Shown here: positions 14,301 through 22,259 of the stretch, piece by piece
How positions within the stretch are numbered: the stretch's first letter is position 1
Layout: every line of letters starts with the position of its first letter
DNA from: JAWKTM01 sp041399085
Lineage (GTDB): Bacteria > Planctomycetota > Planctomycetia > Pirellulales > Pirellulaceae
DNA length: 51,270 nt
Direction: 5' to 3'
NCBI GenBank assembly: GCA_041399085.1
Contig: JAWKTM010000054.1
Coordinates: 1-51,270, forward strand
Position numbers and translations under genes: made by a program
Notes under the pieces: model-generated
Databases searched by the model: none
Seen by the model: the letters and a program-made list of their open reading frames with translations, nothing else
Told to the model about the DNA's origin: nothing

Positions 14301-16493
14301 ATGCCCGCTGGCCCACTCGCGCGTCCACTGATCCGCGACGGTATGTTGTTCGCAATCTGTTTTCTGAACCTGCTGCTCGCGCCCGCCCTGTCCGCCGTGG
14401 AACCCAAGCCGATGCCTTCGATCAAGCTGACCTATCCCGAAACACAACTCGGCTCGCAAGTGGACGATTACCACGGCACGACCGTGGCCGATCCGTATCG
14501 CTGGCTGGAAGATCCCAACAGCGACGAAACCAAGGCATGGGTCGTGGCTCAGAACCGCGTGACCTTCGGCTATCTGGAGTCGATCCCCGAACGGGCCGAG
14601 ATTCGACGGCGGCTGACCGAACTTTGGAACTACGAGCGATTCGGTTTGCCGCGCCGGCGTGGCGAACGGTACTTCTATGAACGCAATGATGGATTGCAGA
14701 ACCAAAGCGTCTTGTATGTGACCGACGGTTTGGAAGGCGAGCCGCGAGTGTTGCTCGACCCCAATCGGCTTTCGGAGGACGGCACGGTGGCGTTGGCCGG
14801 CTGGGTCGTTAGCGAGGACGGCCGCTCGTTGGCCTATGGGATCGCTCGCGGCGGATCGGATTGGCGCGAGTGGCACGTGCGCGACGTCGAAACGGGCGAG
14901 GACCGGGCCGATGTGTTGCGGTGGGTCAAGTTCTCCGGCGCGTCGTGGAAGAAGGATAACAGTGGTTTCTATTACAGCCGATATGATGAACCGAAAGCCG
15001 GGGACGAGCTGACTCAGCAGAATTATTATCAGAAGCTGTACTTTCATAAGCTCGGTGATCCCCAAGACCACGATACGTTGGTATATGAGCGTCCCGACGA
15101 AAAAGAATGGGGCTTCGGCGGCCATGTGACCGAGGACGGACGTTATCTCATCATTTCGGTCTGGCGTGGGACCGAGCGTAAGAACCAACTGTTCTATTTG
15201 GACCTCGCGGCCAGCGGCAACGGCGCCGGCGGAGCGGACGAGGTGGTGGAGTTGCTGTCGGGTTTTGATGCCGAGTATGACTTTATTGGCAACGATGGCT
15301 CGACGTTCTTTCTGGCCACGGACAACGACGCGCCGATGCGACGCGTGATCGCCGTGGATTTGGAGCAGCCGAATCCGGAGGCTTGGCGCGAGATCGTTCC
15401 GCCCAGCGAGCATGTGCTGAGCGGCGTGAGCTTGGTGGGCGACCGGTTCTTTGCCGAGTATCTGACCGACGCGCACTCCCGGATTCGGGTCTTTGATCTG
15501 GCGGGGCGTCACGAGCGCGACGTGCAGTTGCCAGCCATCGGTTCGGCCGGCGGTTTTGGTGGACGGCGAACGGATCGTGAGACGTTCTACTCGTTCACCA
15601 ACTTCACGACGCCTGGCGCGATCTATCGTTATGACATTGCCACGGGCGAGAGCCACTTGTTCCGCGCTCCGAACGTGGCTTTCGACCCGGCCGATTATGT
15701 GACGCGGCAGGTGTTTTGTACCAGTCGCGATGGAACGCGCGTGCCGCTGTTTATCACCCATCGCCGAGATCTGGGGGACGGGCCGCACCCCACGATTCTA
15801 TATGGTTATGGCGGCTTTAATATCTCGCTGACGCCCGGTTTTTCGGTGGCGAATTTGGTATGGTTGGAACGCGGCGGCGTCTATGTGGTGGCTAATTTGC
15901 GCGGCGGCGGCGAATATGGTCGACAATGGCATGAGGCGGGGATGAAAGACCGCAAGCAGAATGTGTTTGATGATTTCATTTCCGCGGCCGAGTATTTGAT
16001 CGAGCAGCGGATCGCCACGCCGAGCACGCTGGCGATTCGTGGCGGCAGCAACGGTGGTTTGTTAGTCGGCGCGGCGATGACACAGCGGCCCGAGCTGTTC
16101 GCGGCCGCGATTCCGGCCGTGGGTGTGATGGATATGTTGCGGTATCACAAGTTCACGATTGGGTGGGCTTGGGTTTCCGAGTATGGGTCGTCGGACGACG
16201 CGGCCGAGTTCGCGAATTTGATGAAGTATTCGCCGCTACATAATCTCCGCGCGGGGACTTGTTACCCCGCCACGATGGTGACGACGGCCGATCACGACGA
16301 CCGTGTCGTGCCGGCTCATAGTTTTAAGTTCGCCGCCGCGCTGCAGGCGGCTCATACCGGCGATCCCCCGGCTCTCATTCGGATCGAGACAAAGGCAGGT
16401 CACGGTGCTGGTACGCCGGTGTCGAAACGCATTGATGCGGCGACGGACGAACTGGGGTTTCTGACGCGCGAATTGGGGCGAGGGAAGGAGTGA
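14301..16493 (+). CDS. Prolyl oligopeptidase family serine peptidase (S9A), exported
   Basis: 730 residues from the ATG at 14301, which has AGGAGA nine bases ahead; this start gives a signal peptide (LFAICFLNLLLAPALSA). The family cleaves short proline-containing peptides after proline. The N-terminal part has the canonical DDYHGTTVADPYRWLEDPNS motif, followed by the seven-bladed propeller that gates the active site, then the alpha/beta-hydrolase domain. The catalytic serine is S583 in GGSNGG, the acid lies in DHDDRVVP (664-671) and the histidine is H701 in KAGHGAG. All three are intact, as are the GYGGFNISLTP and NLRGGGEYG loops. Length matches the family (about 700). Export suggests peptide scavenging in the periplasm. 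The gene stands alone between two inverted copies of an intergenic repeat. Confidence 0.93.
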   Translation: MPAGPLARPLIRDGMLFAICFLNLLLAPALSAVEPKPMPSIKLTYPETQLGSQVDDYHGTTVADPYRWLEDPNSDETKAWVVAQNRVTFGYLESIPERAEIRRRLTELWNYERFGLPRRRGERYFYERNDGLQNQSVLYVTDGLEGEPRVLLDPNRLSEDGTVALAGWVVSEDGRSLAYGIARGGSDWREWHVRDVETGEDRADVLRWVKFSGASWKKDNSGFYYSRYDEPKAGDELTQQNYYQKLYFHKLGDPQDHDTLVYERPDEKEWGFGGHVTEDGRYLIISVWRGTERKNQLFYLDLAASGNGAGGADEVVELLSGFDAEYDFIGNDGSTFFLATDNDAPMRRVIAVDLEQPNPEAWREIVPPSEHVLSGVSLVGDRFFAEYLTDAHSRIRVFDLAGRHERDVQLPAIGSAGGFGGRRTDRETFYSFTNFTTPGAIYRYDIATGESHLFRAPNVAFDPADYVTRQVFCTSRDGTRVPLFITHRRDLGDGPHPTILYGYGGFNISLTPGFSVANLVWLERGGVYVVANLRGGGEYGRQWHEAGMKDRKQNVFDDFISAAEYLIEQRIATPSTLAIRGGSNGGLLVGAAMTQRPELFAAAIPAVGVMDMLRYHKFTIGWAWVSEYGSSDDAAEFANLMKYSPLHNLRAGTCYPATMVTTADHDDRVVPAHSFKFAAALQAAHTGDPPALIRIETKAGHGAGTPVSKRIDAATDELGFLTRELGRGKE

Positions 16494-16517
16494 GGTTTGT
16501 GTGGTGTGGTGTGTGGT

Positions 16518-16575
16518 GACGCTACTTTCGCGGAGCGAAAGGCGACGCTAATGTCGCGGAGCGAAAGGCGACTAT
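16518..16575. repeat. 26-bp tandem repeat containing a CTTTCGC hairpin
   Basis: GACGCTA(CTT/ATG)TCGCGGAGCGAAAGGC occurs twice with a 26-bp period (from 16518 and 16544), then a partial third begins. The first copy contains a perfect hairpin, CTTTCGC-GGA-GCGAAAG, at 16525-16541. It lies just after the peptidase gene; a termination or mRNA-end role is possible. Confidence 0.6.
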
Positions 16576-16585
16576 GCTCATGAAA

Positions 16586-16644
16586 GCGGCACGGCGCGAG
16601 CCGTCCGGTAACGCGAAACCAAAGTAATTGCGTCCTACCGCTCC
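16586..16644 (-). repeat. Dispersed intergenic repeat, copy 4
   Basis: The minus strand reads GGAGCGGTAGGACGCAATTA and later TTACCGGACGGCTCGCGCCG. It is the inverted partner of the 14087-14145 copy and has exactly the same length, so the two bracket the prolyl oligopeptidase gene. Confidence 0.6.
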
Positions 16645-16694
16645 AATTGATTGGGTGACTTGTTTGCCGACGGGTGTTAAGAAGGAACATCGCG

Positions 16695-17971
16695 ATGCAA
16701 CACGATACGGCGTTTCAGATGTCGGCCTCGAACATTCGCTTTGGCAGCGGAATCACGGCCGAGGTGGGAATGGACCTGCGCGACTTGGGCGCGCGGCGCG
16801 TGATGTTGGTGATCGATCCGGCGCTGGTCGACTTGCCCGTGGGCCATGTTGTGCGCGAAGCGATCTCGGGTCAGGGCGTCGATTTCGAGCTGTTCAGCGC
16901 GGTGTCGGTCGAGCCCACCGACGCCAGCTTTCGCGCGGCGGCCGAAGCGGCCACGGCGGGCGGCTTCGATGCGTTCGTGGCGGTGGGCGGCGGCAGCACG
17001 ATCGACACGGCCAAGGCGGCGAATCTGTACTCGACCTATCCGGCCGACTTCTTTGACTATGTGAATGCTCCGATCGGACGCGGGCTGCCGATTCCAGGGC
17101 CGCTGAAACCGCTGATCGCCATTCCCACGACCGCCGGCACCGGCAGCGAAACGACCGGCGTGGCGATCTTTGACTATGTGGAACAACACGCCAAGACCGG
17201 CATCGCGCATCGCTATCTCAAGCCGACGCTTGGCATCGTCGATTCGGACAACACCCGCTCGCAACCGGCGGCCGTCGCGGCCTCGGCTGGCTTGGACGTG
17301 CTCAGCCACGCATTGGAGTCTTACACCGCGCTGCCATTCGATCGGCGGCCCAAGCCGGCTCGTCCGCTGGAGCGCCCGGCCTATCAAGGCGCGAATCCGA
17401 TCAGCGACATCTGGGCTTTGCGGGCTTTGGAGATTGTCAACGAATCGCTGTTGCGAGCCGTCCGCGACACGAGCGACGACGAAGCTCGCGGTCAGATGCT
17501 GCTGGCCGCCGCCATCGCCGGCATCGGGTTTGGCAACGCCGGCGTTCACTTGCCGCACGGGATGTCCTATCCCGTGGCGGGCATGGTCAAGCGGTTTCGG
17601 CCGGACGGTTACGCGGTCGATCATCCGCTGGTTCCGCACGGCATGTCGGTGATCTTGAACACGCCGGCCGTCGTGCGTTTCACCGCGGCGGCGGCGCCCG
17701 AGCGGCATCTTCGCGCCGCGGCCGCTTTGGGAGCGGATGTCGCGACGTGCGTGCCGAGGACGCCGGTTCGGTGTTGGCCGAGCGCGTCACGTACTTCATG
17801 CGCGAAACCCAGATGCCCAACGGGCTGGCGGCGGTCGGCTATACCGAAGCCGACATTCCGCAACTGGTCGCCGGCACGCTGCCTCAACACCGCGTGACCA
17901 AGCTTTCGCCGATCCCGGCGGGCGAAGCGGAGTTGACCGAGCTGTTTCGGCAGTCGCTGCGAATTTGGTGA
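16695..17971 (+). pseudogene. Iron-containing alcohol dehydrogenase (HOT/ADHFE1-like), single frameshift
   Basis: A group III metal-dependent alcohol dehydrogenase, close to hydroxyacid-oxoacid transhydrogenases. The start ATG at 16695 has AAGAAGGA ahead. Visible features are the NAD-binding VAVGGGSTIDTAKAA, the IPTTAGTGSETTGVAIF loop, and the metal ligands in GLDVLSHALESY and in the GVHLPHGMSYPVAG region with VPHGMSV. At about base 17740 one base appears to be missing: the conserved sequence continues in the next frame as RDVRAEDAGSVLAERVTYFM and runs to a TGA at 17969-17971, giving a full-length C-terminus. Without correction the protein ends in unrelated sequence at 17897. The clean continuation makes a consensus error likely; if it is real, the enzyme lacks its last helical segment. 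Confidence 0.85.
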
Positions 17972-18161
17972 TTCCAGGCGGCGCGAGCCGATTCGGGTCG
18001 CATTTCTATTGACCCTATTCCAGTCGCGAAGATACACTTCCGCCGTCGCTTGCGAGTCACAAGCCGTGGCCTTAAACGCGGCACTTCAATCCGGAGCGAT
18101 GGAACTGCCCCGCCTCGACTCTCACCGCTGATTTTCTCACTTTCCATCGGAGTAGACACGG

Positions 18162-18944
18162 ATGTCGCAAACTCTGGCCGTAATCGAAGTCGGCTGTTTT
18201 CCCAGCGTTCCAAACCGATCGGGGCAGACCAGTTGCCAATTCGCGAACCGCCGATTCGGCGACGTGACGTTGCTGGAATGGGTCGTGCGTCGTGTATCGG
18301 AAGCCGAACATTTGGATCGCATCGTGGTGCTCGCTCATGACTGCGACGCCGAGTGTGCGCGGCGCGTGCTGCCCGGCGATGCGACGGTGATCTCGGCCGC
18401 CGAACGCGATTCGCTGGCTCGATTAGCCGGCGTGGTGCGAAGGTTCGATGCTTCGGCCGCCGTACGCATTTCGCTCCGTTCGCCGCTGGTCGACCCGAGC
18501 TTGATCGAGCGATTGGTGGTCACCGGAAATCAACATCCGCGTGTTGACTACGTTGGATATAGTTGCCGCACGGGCGAGCCGGCGATGCGATCGCATGTGG
18601 GTCTGTTCGCCGAATGGGTGCGAGCCGCCGCGCTGGTTCGCGCCGACCGATTTGCCACGCGGCTGACCGATCGCGAAGAGCCGACGCGTTTCATCATGTC
18701 GCATCCCGAGATCTTTCAACTGAGGTTGCTGGCCGTGCCCGAGCCGCTGGATCGAAATGATTTGCGATTGGCGGCCGAGCGCGAAGAAGACTGGGACCAC
18801 TTGCATACGATTTACGACGCACTCGGCCCCGACGGGCTCGACTGGCAACACATCGCCGGCCTGTTGCAACAACAGCCAGCTTTGCGCCAGCGGATGGCGG
18901 CGTTGAACTCCGTTCGCACGGCCACGCCGGCGCGAGTGGCCTGA
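18162..18944 (+). CDS. SpsF/KdsB-like cytidylyltransferase family protein
   Basis: 260 residues with the layout of nucleotide-sugar cytidylyltransferases of the SpsF/CMP-KDO synthetase group: an N-terminal strand (LAVIEVGCFPSV), a QFANRRFGDVTLLEWVVRRV segment equivalent to the family's selection of a sugar-transfer partner, and SAAERDSLARLAGVVRRFDASAAVRI, then SPLVDPSLIERLV, which matches the family's DxPLxDPxxI pattern. The usual glycine-rich loop with Arg and Lys (xxxRLPGK) is degenerate here, so substrate and activity are uncertain. No KDO or legionaminate pathway gene is adjacent; the next gene on the same strand is a HAD protein about 200 bases on. Confidence 0.65.
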   Translation: MSQTLAVIEVGCFPSVPNRSGQTSCQFANRRFGDVTLLEWVVRRVSEAEHLDRIVVLAHDCDAECARRVLPGDATVISAAERDSLARLAGVVRRFDASAAVRISLRSPLVDPSLIERLVVTGNQHPRVDYVGYSCRTGEPAMRSHVGLFAEWVRAAALVRADRFATRLTDREEPTRFIMSHPEIFQLRLLAVPEPLDRNDLRLAAEREEDWDHLHTIYDALGPDGLDWQHIAGLLQQQPALRQRMAALNSVRTATPARVA

Positions 18945-19145
18945 CCGGGGTCGGCAAAGCCAAGCGTCGTGAGCCCGATTCGTTGCCCCCGCCCGAACAG
19001 CGTTACTGACCCGCCGTTACGAGGGTTGTGCTGATTGCACGCCAAACTACACTTCCCCCCAACGCCGAACGTCGCGTGTGAGCGGGCAGGCAAAACGTGA
19101 CGGGCGCGAGGTTTGCTTGACCTCTCCCGCAAAGGAATTGGACCG

Positions 19146-19958
19146 ATGCTCCTGCAACGTGCCTTGCGACGCCGCGAAACTCAGACGCCGACGCCTGCCA
19201 TCGGCGAACTGCCGCTCGCGTGTTCCGACTCGACCGCTTCCGGCCATCCTCAGGAATTGCGTTTGGCCGGCGTAATTTTCGATCCCGCCGGCGTGCTGTA
19301 CGACGGCACGTTGTGGGTGCGATGGTTGTTTCAGTTGCTGTCGCGCATGGGCATGTATTCGCATTTCACGGTCTTTGCCCGCGTGTGGGAAGAAGATTAC
19401 CTGCCGCTGATTAACTTGCAACAAGCCGATTACTGGCAGACGATGCGCTGGTATTTGACGTCGCTCGGCTTTACGCCGGCACAGTTAGACGAGGTCCAAG
19501 CGGCCGGGCAGAGTCGCCGCCGCGAATTCGAAGAGAACGCTCGTCCGTTGCCGCACGTGCGTCAGACGCTCGAGCAGCTTTCGCGGGCCGGGCTGTCGTT
19601 GTCCGTTTGTTGCAGCGGCCCGTGGACCGACGAACAAATGACCGCGCGGCTGGAACGATTGCAATTGGCCGATCTGTTCGACGGCATCGACTCGCGCTTT
19701 AGCGGCCCGAATTCGGAACCGACGCAACGCGATTTGGTTTCAGCCCTAGCGGAAACGATGGCCGCTTCGGAATTGCGAGCCGAGGAAACGGCGGTCGTGA
19801 GTGCTCGGATCGCGACGTTGCAGGCCGCTCGGAGTTTGGGCGCCGCCGCGATTGCCGTGGATGCACAGAACTTGATCGACGAGGCGACGATGCTGGCCAC
19901 GTTCGACGAGCTTTCTCGGTTGATCGTTAGCAATGCGGCTTGCACGCGGGCGGGGTGA
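19146..19958 (+). CDS. HAD-superfamily hydrolase-like protein with DxA motif I
   Basis: 270 residues from the ATG at 19146, preceded by AAAGGA. The HAD fold is seen in VIFDPAGVLYDGT (motif I, residues 43-55), the SLSVCCSGPW segment (motif II region), and a late AVVSARIATLQAARSLGAAAIAV stretch. The nucleophile Asp46 is present, but the +2 acid/base Asp is Ala48. The same D-x-A-G arrangement is characteristic of phosphonoacetaldehyde hydrolase, yet the rest does not clearly resemble that enzyme. It may be an altered-specificity or inactive HAD. The N-terminal 40 residues before the fold are Pro/Thr-rich. The next gene begins three bases after the stop, so translation is probably coupled. Confidence 0.72.
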   Translation: MLLQRALRRRETQTPTPAIGELPLACSDSTASGHPQELRLAGVIFDPAGVLYDGTLWVRWLFQLLSRMGMYSHFTVFARVWEEDYLPLINLQQADYWQTMRWYLTSLGFTPAQLDEVQAAGQSRRREFEENARPLPHVRQTLEQLSRAGLSLSVCCSGPWTDEQMTARLERLQLADLFDGIDSRFSGPNSEPTQRDLVSALAETMAASELRAEETAVVSARIATLQAARSLGAAAIAVDAQNLIDEATMLATFDELSRLIVSNAACTRAG

Positions 19959-19961
19959 AGC

Positions 19962-20555
19962 GTGGCGGGGAAGCGACGAGCGTCGTCCGGCAGCGCCGAA
20001 TCCGTGCCTCGCAAGCGACGGGGCCCGCGCACTAAACCGGCCGTCGCGGAACTGACGCCGATCCGTTTCGTCGTCGACCGTGTCGTTTCCGGCGGTCAAA
20101 CGGGCGTCGATCGCGCGGCGTTGGATGTGGCCATCGAATTGGGAATCGAACATGGCGGTTGGTGCCCGCGTGGGCGTTTGGCCGAGGATGGCCCGATCGC
20201 CGCGCGATATCAGCTCCGCGAAACCGATTCGCCCGACTATCCGCAGCGTACCGAGCAGAACGTGCTCGATTCGGACGGGACGCTGATCGTTTATCGCGAG
20301 CGGCTAACTGGCGGAACGAAGTTGACGGAAATGTTGACTCGCCGGCATTCGAAACCGCTGCTCTTGGTCGATCTGGCGACCGAGCCGGACGTGACCGCGA
20401 TGCAGAGTTGGTTGCGTGGGCAAGCGATTCGGACGCTGAACGTGGCAGGTCCGCGCGAGAGCACTTCGCCTGGCATCGCGCGGGAAGCGGCCGCACTCTT
20501 GCGCGATTTGCTTTGCGAACACTGGTCCGAGTCGTCCGACGATCCCGTGCAATAG
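19962..20555 (+). CDS. Putative molybdenum carrier (MoCo_carrier/LOG-like Rossmann) protein
   Basis: 197 residues, GTG start three bases after the HAD stop. A basic N-terminal tail of about 30 residues precedes the fold. The signature SGGQTGVDRAALDVAIELG (43-61), then GGWCPRGRLAEDGPI, is that of the 'putative molybdenum carrier' family, which has the SLOG/lysine-decarboxylase-like nucleotide-binding fold. Also present are NVLDSDGTLIVYRERLTGGT and the closing NVAGPRESTSPGI segment. Members bind nucleotides or cofactor-like ligands; true molybdenum-cofactor binding is not established for this protein and no molybdoenzyme gene is nearby. Confidence 0.85.
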   Translation: MAGKRRASSGSAESVPRKRRGPRTKPAVAELTPIRFVVDRVVSGGQTGVDRAALDVAIELGIEHGGWCPRGRLAEDGPIAARYQLRETDSPDYPQRTEQNVLDSDGTLIVYRERLTGGTKLTEMLTRRHSKPLLLVDLATEPDVTAMQSWLRGQAIRTLNVAGPRESTSPGIAREAAALLRDLLCEHWSESSDDPVQ

Positions 20556-20677
20556 CGGACTGCCATGTCGGGACGACGGCACATCGCCGCCGGTGTTCTC
20601 CTGGGCAGACTGGCGGCGGGAATTCGCTACCATCTGCTGGACGTCGTTCTCTTGGTCACTGGGCATTCACCGATCTC

Positions 20678-22255
20678 ATGTCCGCGTCAACCGATCCTCG
20701 CCACTCCGCTTCCTCGCAAAAACGCTCCGTCCCGGCGGTTGTCGCCGGTTCGCGACCTTGGCAGCAGCGATTGGGGAAATTCTTTGCCCGTCCGGGAGTG
20801 GAATTGATAATCGGCGGGTTGGTGTTGATCTCCGTTGGGTTGACGCTGATTGAATTCACGGTGGCCTCGAATGACGGGACGGGCGAACATGAACAGTTGG
20901 TGTACCAACTGGCGCTCGCGAATGACAGCGTCACGATGGTGTTTGTGGTCGAACTGGCGCTGCGATTCATGGCCGCTCGCAGCAAACGGCGTTTCTTTCG
21001 CGAATACTGGATCGACTTGATCGCGGTCCTGCCGCTGTTTCGCGTGTTCCGAGTCGCGCGGGCCGTGCGGCTGCTGCGTTTGCTACGGCTGCTGCGGCTG
21101 TTCGGCGTCGTCTCGCGACTGTCGATTCACTTTCCCGAAGTCATGCGGCGAGGGTTCGTCGAGTATCTCTTTACGTGCGGCATGTTGGTTTTGACGGTGT
21201 TATTCGCGACCGGCGCGATGATGTACTTCGAAGGCCAGCGCGAGACCGCCACTGGTTACGCGACGGAAACCGACGTCGCGAGTAATAGTTCCGACGCGGC
21301 CGATAGCAGCGACGTGGATTCGGACGAAGCCGCCGCGTTTGGCTTTCAAGACGCCTTTTGGTTTAGCGTCTACTCGCTGTTCGCGGGCGAACCGATTCCG
21401 AACGCTCCCCGGACGTTGGCTGGAAAGTTCGTTTCGGTTTTTGTGATGTTTATGGGACTCACAATTTTCGCCATGTTCACGGGCACGGTCTCGGCCTTCA
21501 TGGTGGAAAGACTAAGAATGGAAGGCACTGGCATGCAGTGGGACGAGCTTTTCAACCATGTGATTATCTGCGGTTGGAATAATAAAGCCGAGATTATCAT
21601 CCGTGAGTTCCGAGCGTCCCGCGGTTTCAGCGAAAAGGCCGTGGCCGTGATCTCTCAATTTGAGGGCGAGCCGCCCCAGGTTGCGGCGGACCTTCGTAAG
21701 CAGATGATATTCTTAAACGACGATTTCACGCGCATTCCCGCTTTGGAACAAGCGGGCGTCCACCGCGCGTCGACTTGTATCATTCTTTCCGATCGACACG
21801 GCGGGCGCAGCGAACAGGATGCGGACGCGCGCACGATTCTGGCGGCACTCACGGTCGAGAAACTCAACCCGGCAGTCTACACCTGCGCCGAGTTGCTCAA
21901 CCGTTCTTACGGAACCCATTTGCAAGTCGGCAACGTCAACGACTTTGTTGTGAGCGGTGAGTACGGGGCTTATCTACTGGCCCACGCCTGCATGAACAAG
22001 GGAATGATCGGCGTTTTCAGTGAACTTATGACTTATCAGCATGGCAACGGCTTCTTCCGCGTACCGCTGCCAGCATCGTGGGTCGACCGGCCATTCGTCG
22101 ACGTTCTTACGGAGCTAAAGCATCGACACGACGCCATTCTCGTCGCCGCCGAAACCCCACAAGGTCGAATGCTAGTCAACCCCCGCGACCACCGCTTTTC
22201 CGCCGGCGACCAGCTAATCATCATCGCCGAACGCGAACCGCAGTTGGGAAGTTAG
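20678..22255 (+). CDS. Voltage-sensor-type cation channel with RCK/TrkA-N domain and unusual filter
   Basis: 525 residues from the ATG at 20678; an open frame extends upstream, but its translation is not part of the fold. Six membrane segments are visible: S1 about 41-61, S2 77-97, S3 109-120, an arginine-rich S4 at 121-143 (RVFRVARAVRLLRLLRLLRL), S5 163-184 and S6 250-277. An acidic loop (186-220, rich in Asp/Ser) follows S5. The pore loop reads AFWFSVYSLFAGEPIPNAP (226-244), so the usual TVGYGD potassium filter is replaced by FAGEPIP. The cytoplasmic part begins HVIICGWNNKAEIIIREF (294-311), a Rossmann-like RCK domain, followed by a TrkA-C-like end (MLVNPRDHRFSAGDQLIII). Ion selectivity cannot be deduced. 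It converges with the next gene at four bases. Confidence 0.85.
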   Translation: MSASTDPRHSASSQKRSVPAVVAGSRPWQQRLGKFFARPGVELIIGGLVLISVGLTLIEFTVASNDGTGEHEQLVYQLALANDSVTMVFVVELALRFMAARSKRRFFREYWIDLIAVLPLFRVFRVARAVRLLRLLRLLRLFGVVSRLSIHFPEVMRRGFVEYLFTCGMLVLTVLFATGAMMYFEGQRETATGYATETDVASNSSDAADSSDVDSDEAAAFGFQDAFWFSVYSLFAGEPIPNAPRTLAGKFVSVFVMFMGLTIFAMFTGTVSAFMVERLRMEGTGMQWDELFNHVIICGWNNKAEIIIREFRASRGFSEKAVAVISQFEGEPPQVAADLRKQMIFLNDDFTRIPALEQAGVHRASTCIILSDRHGGRSEQDADARTILAALTVEKLNPAVYTCAELLNRSYGTHLQVGNVNDFVVSGEYGAYLLAHACMNKGMIGVFSELMTYQHGNGFFRVPLPASWVDRPFVDVLTELKHRHDAILVAAETPQGRMLVNPRDHRFSAGDQLIIIAEREPQLGS

Positions 22256-22259
22256 TCAC

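Noticed and set aside
17981..18009. Terminator-like hairpin GCGAGCC/GGGTCGC after the alcohol dehydrogenase
   Set aside because: The stem has an internal mismatch and the following ATTTCTATT is a weak T-run; not strong enough to annotate.
20159..20677. 173-residue N-terminal extension of the channel protein
   Set aside because: It overlaps the molybdenum-carrier gene in another frame, has shadow-like composition, and the membrane protein begins naturally at 20678.
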